This document shows, in pieces, positions 14,216 to 17,626 of a stretch of 17,626 nt of DNA (within the stretch, counting starts at the first letter, position 1; every line of letters begins with the position of its first letter). This stretch comes from an uncultured Peptococcaceae bacterium (GTDB lineage Bacteria; Bacillota; Peptococcia; Peptococcales; Peptococcaceae). Location: the NCBI GenBank assembly GCA_900553245.1, contig USCP01000017.1:1-17626 (forward strand), in the 5' to 3' direction. The translations under genes were made by a program, and so were the position numbers. The notes under the pieces were generated by a model. It saw nothing but the letters and a program-made list of their open reading frames with translations, did no database searches and was not told the DNA's origin.

Positions 14216-14260
14216 ACGATGCGTGTGTATGTCGATTGCTATTGAGAAAGGAACATGACC

Positions 14261-14965
14261 ATGGAATCCTTTATCAGTTTTAAAAATGTAAAGAAAACCT
14301 ATAAGGTGGGCGATGTGTCCATTGAAGCATTGCGTGATGTGAGCTTTGAGGTACAGCAGGGGGAAATCTGTATCATCGTTGGCGCCTCCGGTGCCGGAAA
14401 AACGACCCTGCTCAATATTTTGGGTGGGATGGATGCCCTTTCAAGCGGGGAAGTGTGGCTCGATGGCAAAAACATCGCCGGCTACAACGACCGTGAGTTG
14501 ACCACCTATCGTCGCTATGACATTGGCTTTGTATTTCAGTTCTATAATTTGATTCCAAACCTGACGGCCTTAGAAAACGTGGAGCTTGCCACACAAATTT
14601 GCAAGCATCCCGCCAATCCGTCGGATGTGCTCGATGAAGTGGGTCTTGGCGACCGCAAGAACAATTTCCCAGCCCAGCTTTCCGGTGGGGAACAGCAGCG
14701 CGTGGCCATAGCCCGAGCCCTTGCCAAAAATCCAAAGCTCCTTTTGTGCGACGAGCCTACCGGCGCCTTGGACTACAACACCGGCAAGCTGATTTTGAAG
14801 CTCCTGCAAGAAACCTGCCGTAAAAACAACATGACGGTGGTCATCGTCACCCACAACCTTGCCCTTTGCCCGATGGCAGACCGCGTCATTCATGTGAAGA
14901 GCGGTCAAGTAGAAAAAATGGAACTCAATCCAACCCCAATGTCCATTGATGACATTGAATGGTGA
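14261..14965 (+). CDS. ABC transporter ATP-binding protein, LolD/MacB type
   Basis: This 234-residue ATPase powers the FtsX-type permease encoded next to it. Visible motifs are Walker A GASGAGKT (41-48), the Q-loop (FVFQFYNLIPNLTALENVEL, with Q93), the signature LSGGEQQRVAIARAL starting at 140, Walker B LLLCDEPTGALD (from 160), and the H-loop His198 (IVTHN). The Q-loop and signature wording is that of the MacB/LolD/FtsE group, whose members act as mechanical transmission or lipoprotein and peptide handling systems rather than classic importers. Two ATGs are possible, 14255 and 14261. The second is chosen because AGGA (14249-14252) is 8 bases from it and only 2 from the first. The permease ribosome site overlaps the 3' end of this gene, with its start 10 bases after this stop. 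Confidence 0.95.
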   Translation: MESFISFKNVKKTYKVGDVSIEALRDVSFEVQQGEICIIVGASGAGKTTLLNILGGMDALSSGEVWLDGKNIAGYNDRELTTYRRYDIGFVFQFYNLIPNLTALENVELATQICKHPANPSDVLDEVGLGDRKNNFPAQLSGGEQQRVAIARALAKNPKLLLCDEPTGALDYNTGKLILKLLQETCRKNNMTVVIVTHNLALCPMADRVIHVKSGQVEKMELNPTPMSIDDIEW

Positions 14966-14975
14966 GGTGTGTGCC

Positions 14976-16310
14976 ATGGAAAAAAGTTTACTAAAATCGT
15001 CTTTGCGAGAAATCAAATCAAGCTTTGGACGATACATCGCAATCATGCTGATTGTGGCGCTGGGCGTCGGCTTTTTTGCGGGCTTGCTCGTGAGTGAACG
15101 AGCCATGCTTGAAACCGGTGACCGCTATCTGACCGAGCAAAACTATTACGATTATCGCCTGCTTTCGACCATTGGCTTCGAAAAGGCGGATGTTGACGCC
15201 CTTGCCAAAGGCAAGGATGTGGCAAATGCCAACGGCGCGTTTCGAGTGGACGCTTTTGTAACGGATGGTAAACGCGATGGTGAATTTGTAGGACGTGTTC
15301 ATTCCATTACAAAAGATGTCAACAAACTCAAACTCAAAGAAGGCCGTTTGCCGGAAAACGATAAGGAATGTGTGGCAGATTCTGCCTATTATAAGGCGGA
15401 GGATGTGGGGCGCACCTTGACCCTCACCGATTCCAACGATAAGGATACCTTGAAAACCTTAAAAAATAAGGAAATGAAAATTGTTGGGATTGTCGATTCT
15501 CCGCTTAATATGCGCATGGGGAGCCTGAGCTCCGAGCTGGGAAGCGGCGAAGTGGCCGGGCTCTTTTATGCACCGGAATCGGCCTTTACCTCTGAGTATT
15601 ACTCGGAAATCTTCCTTGCCATGGATGTAACGGGGCAGATTTACAGTGACGAATATGACACTGCCATCAAAAAGCATACCGATGCGGTCACTGCCCTCAC
15701 TGAAAAATGTGTAGACGCACGCTATGACGATATCATGGAGGAAGTAAACGCAGGCCGCGACAAGGCTGAGAAAGCCGTGGCCATGGCAAAGCAGGGCGTG
15801 GCCCAAGCCAAGGCCATGGGCGCACCTGCTGCGACCGTCGCCAACGCCCAAGCCCAAGCACAAAAGGCGCAAGCAGCATTGGATAGCATCAAAGCACCGG
15901 CAGAACCGGACGTGTATGTGCTCACCCGTGATGAAGATGTGGGCTATCAATTCTTTAAGAGCGATTCAAGTATCGTCAGTGCCGTGGCAAAGGTGTTCCC
16001 GATTTTCTTCTTCCTTGTGGCAGCCTTGGTGTGTGTGACCACTATGACCCGCATGATGAATGAGCAACGCACCCAAATCGGCGTCCTCAAATCCATGGGC
16101 TACTCCAATGGTAAAATCCTCGGTAAATACATGATTTACTCGGGAAGCTCCGGGCTCTTGGGTTGTCTATTGGGGTACTTCTTGGGCACCTGGGGATTCC
16201 CGACCGTCATCTGGACCGCGTACTCTACCTATTACGCCTTCCCGGATCGCATCCTTTATGTGTTTGACACCAAGCTGATGGTGATATCCTTGGTGGCTAG
16301 CCTGCTATGA
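14976..16310 (+). CDS. FtsX-type ABC permease, N-terminal part (ends at an in-frame TGA)
   Basis: This is a 444-residue N-terminal part of a large two-domain permease. It has membrane helix 1 (about 21-40, IAIMLIVALGVGFFAGLLVS) and a large outside domain (41-330). The domain includes an Ala/Gln-rich coiled-coil stretch at 255-303. Then come helix 2 (333-356), helix 3 (386-413) and the first 11 residues of helix 4 (LMVISLVASLL), where TGA at 16308-16310 stops it. Helices 2-4 form an FtsX domain with the usual QIGVLKSMGYSNGKIL coupling segment. GAGGTG (14964-14969) precedes the ATG by 6 bases; the frame is open upstream but lacks a ribosome site there. The protein ends inside a membrane helix, so it is probably a broken gene rather than a natural half-permease. 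Codon use strongly favours C-ending codons. Confidence 0.85.
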   Translation: MEKSLLKSSLREIKSSFGRYIAIMLIVALGVGFFAGLLVSERAMLETGDRYLTEQNYYDYRLLSTIGFEKADVDALAKGKDVANANGAFRVDAFVTDGKRDGEFVGRVHSITKDVNKLKLKEGRLPENDKECVADSAYYKAEDVGRTLTLTDSNDKDTLKTLKNKEMKIVGIVDSPLNMRMGSLSSELGSGEVAGLFYAPESAFTSEYYSEIFLAMDVTGQIYSDEYDTAIKKHTDAVTALTEKCVDARYDDIMEEVNAGRDKAEKAVAMAKQGVAQAKAMGAPAATVANAQAQAQKAQAALDSIKAPAEPDVYVLTRDEDVGYQFFKSDSSIVSAVAKVFPIFFFLVAALVCVTTMTRMMNEQRTQIGVLKSMGYSNGKILGKYMIYSGSSGLLGCLLGYFLGTWGFPTVIWTAYSTYYAFPDRILYVFDTKLMVISLVASLL

Positions 16311-16313
16311 ACC

Positions 16314-17567
16314 ATGGGTGTGACCTGGGCATGCGGCCGCAACGACCTGAGCAAAACCGCTGCTACCCTTATTCGTCCGAAGGCACCGAAAGCCGGCAAG
16401 CGCAATCCGTTGGAACGCGTCACCCCGTTGTGGCAGCGCCTGTCCTTCTTGCAAAAAATCACCGTGCGTAACCTGTTCCGCTACAAAAACCGCTTCTTTA
16501 TGATGCTTTTGGGGATTGGCGGTTGCACGGCTTTGATTGTGACCGGTTTGGCTTTGCAAGACAACTTTGAAGGTGTGGCGGATGTGCAGTACAGCCAAAT
16601 TGATTTGTACGATGCCACCGCGACCTTTAACCATACCTTGACCGACAAAGAACAGGCGACCTTCGAAAAAGACTTTGACAAGGACATCGACAAGCTGCTC
16701 TATTCCTATGCGGGCAGCGCAGACATCACTGCCAACGGCATGACCCACAGCATTTCTTTGAATGCGCCGGTGGATGCCAAGGCCACCGAAACCTTCTTTG
16801 ACTGGCACGACGGAGAACAAGCCCTCTCCTTCCCGAAGGATGACGAGATTCTCTTAGACCGTGGCATGGCAGACCGCCTCGGCGTAACCGCAGGCGATGA
16901 AGTGGTGCTTCGTGACGGCGACATGCATGAAACCACCCTCACCGTGAGTGGCGTGTTTGACAACTACATCTCAAACAATAGCTACATCACGCGCAACACC
17001 CTAAAGAGTGCCTTTGGTCAAAACGACGTGAACAGCGCTTACATCATCTTTGAAGACGGCGTGGATTCCCATGAAGTGGCTGCAAAGATGATGGGCGAGG
17101 ACTTTGTCACCAACGTGCCTGTGGTGGAAGACTCGATGGACATGTTTGGCGATATGCTCGATAGCCTTGATTTGATTGTCTTGGTGATTATCCTCTGCGC
17201 GGGGCTCTTGGCATTTATCGTGCTCTATAACCTTACCAACATCAACATCAGCGAGCGCATTCGCGAAATTGCCACCCTCAAGGTGCTGGGCTTCTACTCC
17301 CACGAAACCAACGCCTATGTCTTCCGTGAAAACAGCGCCCTTTCAGTCTTTGGCGCCCTCTTTGGTTTGCTTTTGGGCAAGGCCTTGCATGCCTTTGTCA
17401 TGGCACAGATTGTTGTGGACGGGCTCCGCTTTGATGCGGTGGTGAGCTGGCAAAATTATGCCATCGCCTTCGTGCTAACCATGATTTTTGCCATGGTGAC
17501 CCAACTCATCATGCGCCGCAAGATTTCAAAAATCCACATGGCGGAATCCTTAAAATCCGTTGAATAA
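16314..17567 (+). CDS. FtsX-type ABC permease, C-terminal part (downstream of the in-frame TGA)
   Basis: The 417-residue open frame continues in the same frame three bases after the stop. It contains the cytoplasmic link with RPKAPKAGKR (about 21-30), a well-known sequence between the two halves of these permeases. A membrane helix lies at about 61-82 (FFMMLLGIGGCTALIVTGLAL), followed by a second outside domain to about 280. A second FtsX domain holds three helices and the coupling segment ISERIREIATLKVLGFY. The ATG at 16314 has no ribosome site at a proper distance; the nearest purine stretch, GGTGG at 16292-16296, is 17 bases away. Separate synthesis would need re-initiation after the stop. 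It ends in a basic tail (RRKISKIHMAESLKSVE). Nothing downstream in the last 59 bases can be identified. Confidence 0.75.
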   Translation: MGVTWACGRNDLSKTAATLIRPKAPKAGKRNPLERVTPLWQRLSFLQKITVRNLFRYKNRFFMMLLGIGGCTALIVTGLALQDNFEGVADVQYSQIDLYDATATFNHTLTDKEQATFEKDFDKDIDKLLYSYAGSADITANGMTHSISLNAPVDAKATETFFDWHDGEQALSFPKDDEILLDRGMADRLGVTAGDEVVLRDGDMHETTLTVSGVFDNYISNNSYITRNTLKSAFGQNDVNSAYIIFEDGVDSHEVAAKMMGEDFVTNVPVVEDSMDMFGDMLDSLDLIVLVIILCAGLLAFIVLYNLTNINISERIREIATLKVLGFYSHETNAYVFRENSALSVFGALFGLLLGKALHAFVMAQIVVDGLRFDAVVSWQNYAIAFVLTMIFAMVTQLIMRRKISKIHMAESLKSVE

Positions 17568-17626
17568 TTTTGGCTCTTCACGAATTTCGGTTGGAAAATA
17601 AAATAATTACAAAAACACGAGCATGC

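Larger units (their letters stand above)
14976..17567 (+). pseudogene. Full-length two-FtsX-domain permease gene interrupted by one TGA
   Basis: The frame from 14976 to the TAA at 17567 is continuous over 863 codons except for the single TGA at 16308-16310. The residues on both sides read as one membrane helix and a loop typical of this family (ASLL, stop, TMGVTWACGRN). One changed base (for example TGG or TGC) would restore a full-length protein. It may be a true nonsense mutation, a sequencing error or a split gene. Confidence 0.7.

Noticed and set aside
16308..16310. TGA read as Trp or Gly under an alternative genetic code
   Set aside because: Other genes in the window end cleanly at TGA (stops at 1291-1293, 3701-3703 and 14963-14965, with a new ribosome site or start at the place) and TGG is used for Trp throughout.
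16308..16340. TGA as a selenocysteine codon
   Set aside because: No convincing bacterial SECIS hairpin follows within the first 40 bases (only a 3-base GGT/ACC stem), this permease family is not a known selenoprotein family, and the position is inside a membrane helix.
16329..16340. Adjacent SphI and NotI recognition sequences near the permease stop, suggesting a cloning junction
   Set aside because: The frame stays open and the encoded WACGRND fits the family pattern, so these are natural codons rather than a linker.

Overview
The window looks like chromosomal DNA from a Gram-positive, Firmicutes-type anaerobe. Strong AGGAGG-like ribosome binding sites precede most genes. A DRTGG/CBS/hotdog regulator sits directly before dnaE, an arrangement known around Bacillus subtilis ytoI and dnaE. 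A Clostridia-type acidic zinc-ribbon protein (CD1247-like) follows efp. By eye the GC content is near one half. I suspect a Clostridia/Tissierellia lineage such as a Peptoniphilaceae relative, but I cannot prove this without a search. TGA is used as a normal stop (three genes end in it) and TGG encodes Trp.

Layout: (1) 1-2604 is the end of a type IV pilus / type II secretion-like assembly operon: the tail of a minor-pilin-like protein, a bitopic PilM/PilN-like (GspL-like) protein, a small PilO/GspM-like protein and a PilX/GspK-like prepilin whose C-terminal half looks like a beta-solenoid. (2) 2621-4815 holds an M24B Xaa-Pro aminopeptidase, then efp from its own promoter, then a small acidic zinc-ribbon protein. 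(3) 4887-9716 has a terminator, the HTH-DRTGG-CBS-hotdog regulator and the replicative polymerase dnaE. (4) 9816-10935 has coaD on the plus strand and a PpaX-like HAD phosphatase on the minus strand, converging tail to tail with 4 bases between them. (5) 10968-14084 is recG, rsmD and a hendecad coiled-coil protein, closed by a GNRA-loop terminator. (6) 14201-17567 is a LolD/MacB-type ABC transporter: an ATPase and a large two-domain FtsX permease that carries one in-frame TGA in the middle of a membrane helix.

Most of the window is housekeeping: replication, fork rescue, 16S rRNA methylation, CoA synthesis and translation of polyproline. The pilus genes and the ABC transporter are the envelope-facing accessory parts. 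The points most worth a second look are the in-frame stop in the permease, the GTATTAAC repeats lying on the transporter promoter, the minus-strand terminator that lies beyond coaD (implying antisense transcription of coaD), and the compact pilus assembly module. No tRNA, rRNA, CRISPR array, insertion sequence or riboswitch was seen. No gene-free stretch exceeds about 180 bases. The last 59 bases (17568-17626) are AT-rich and hold nothing I can identify.
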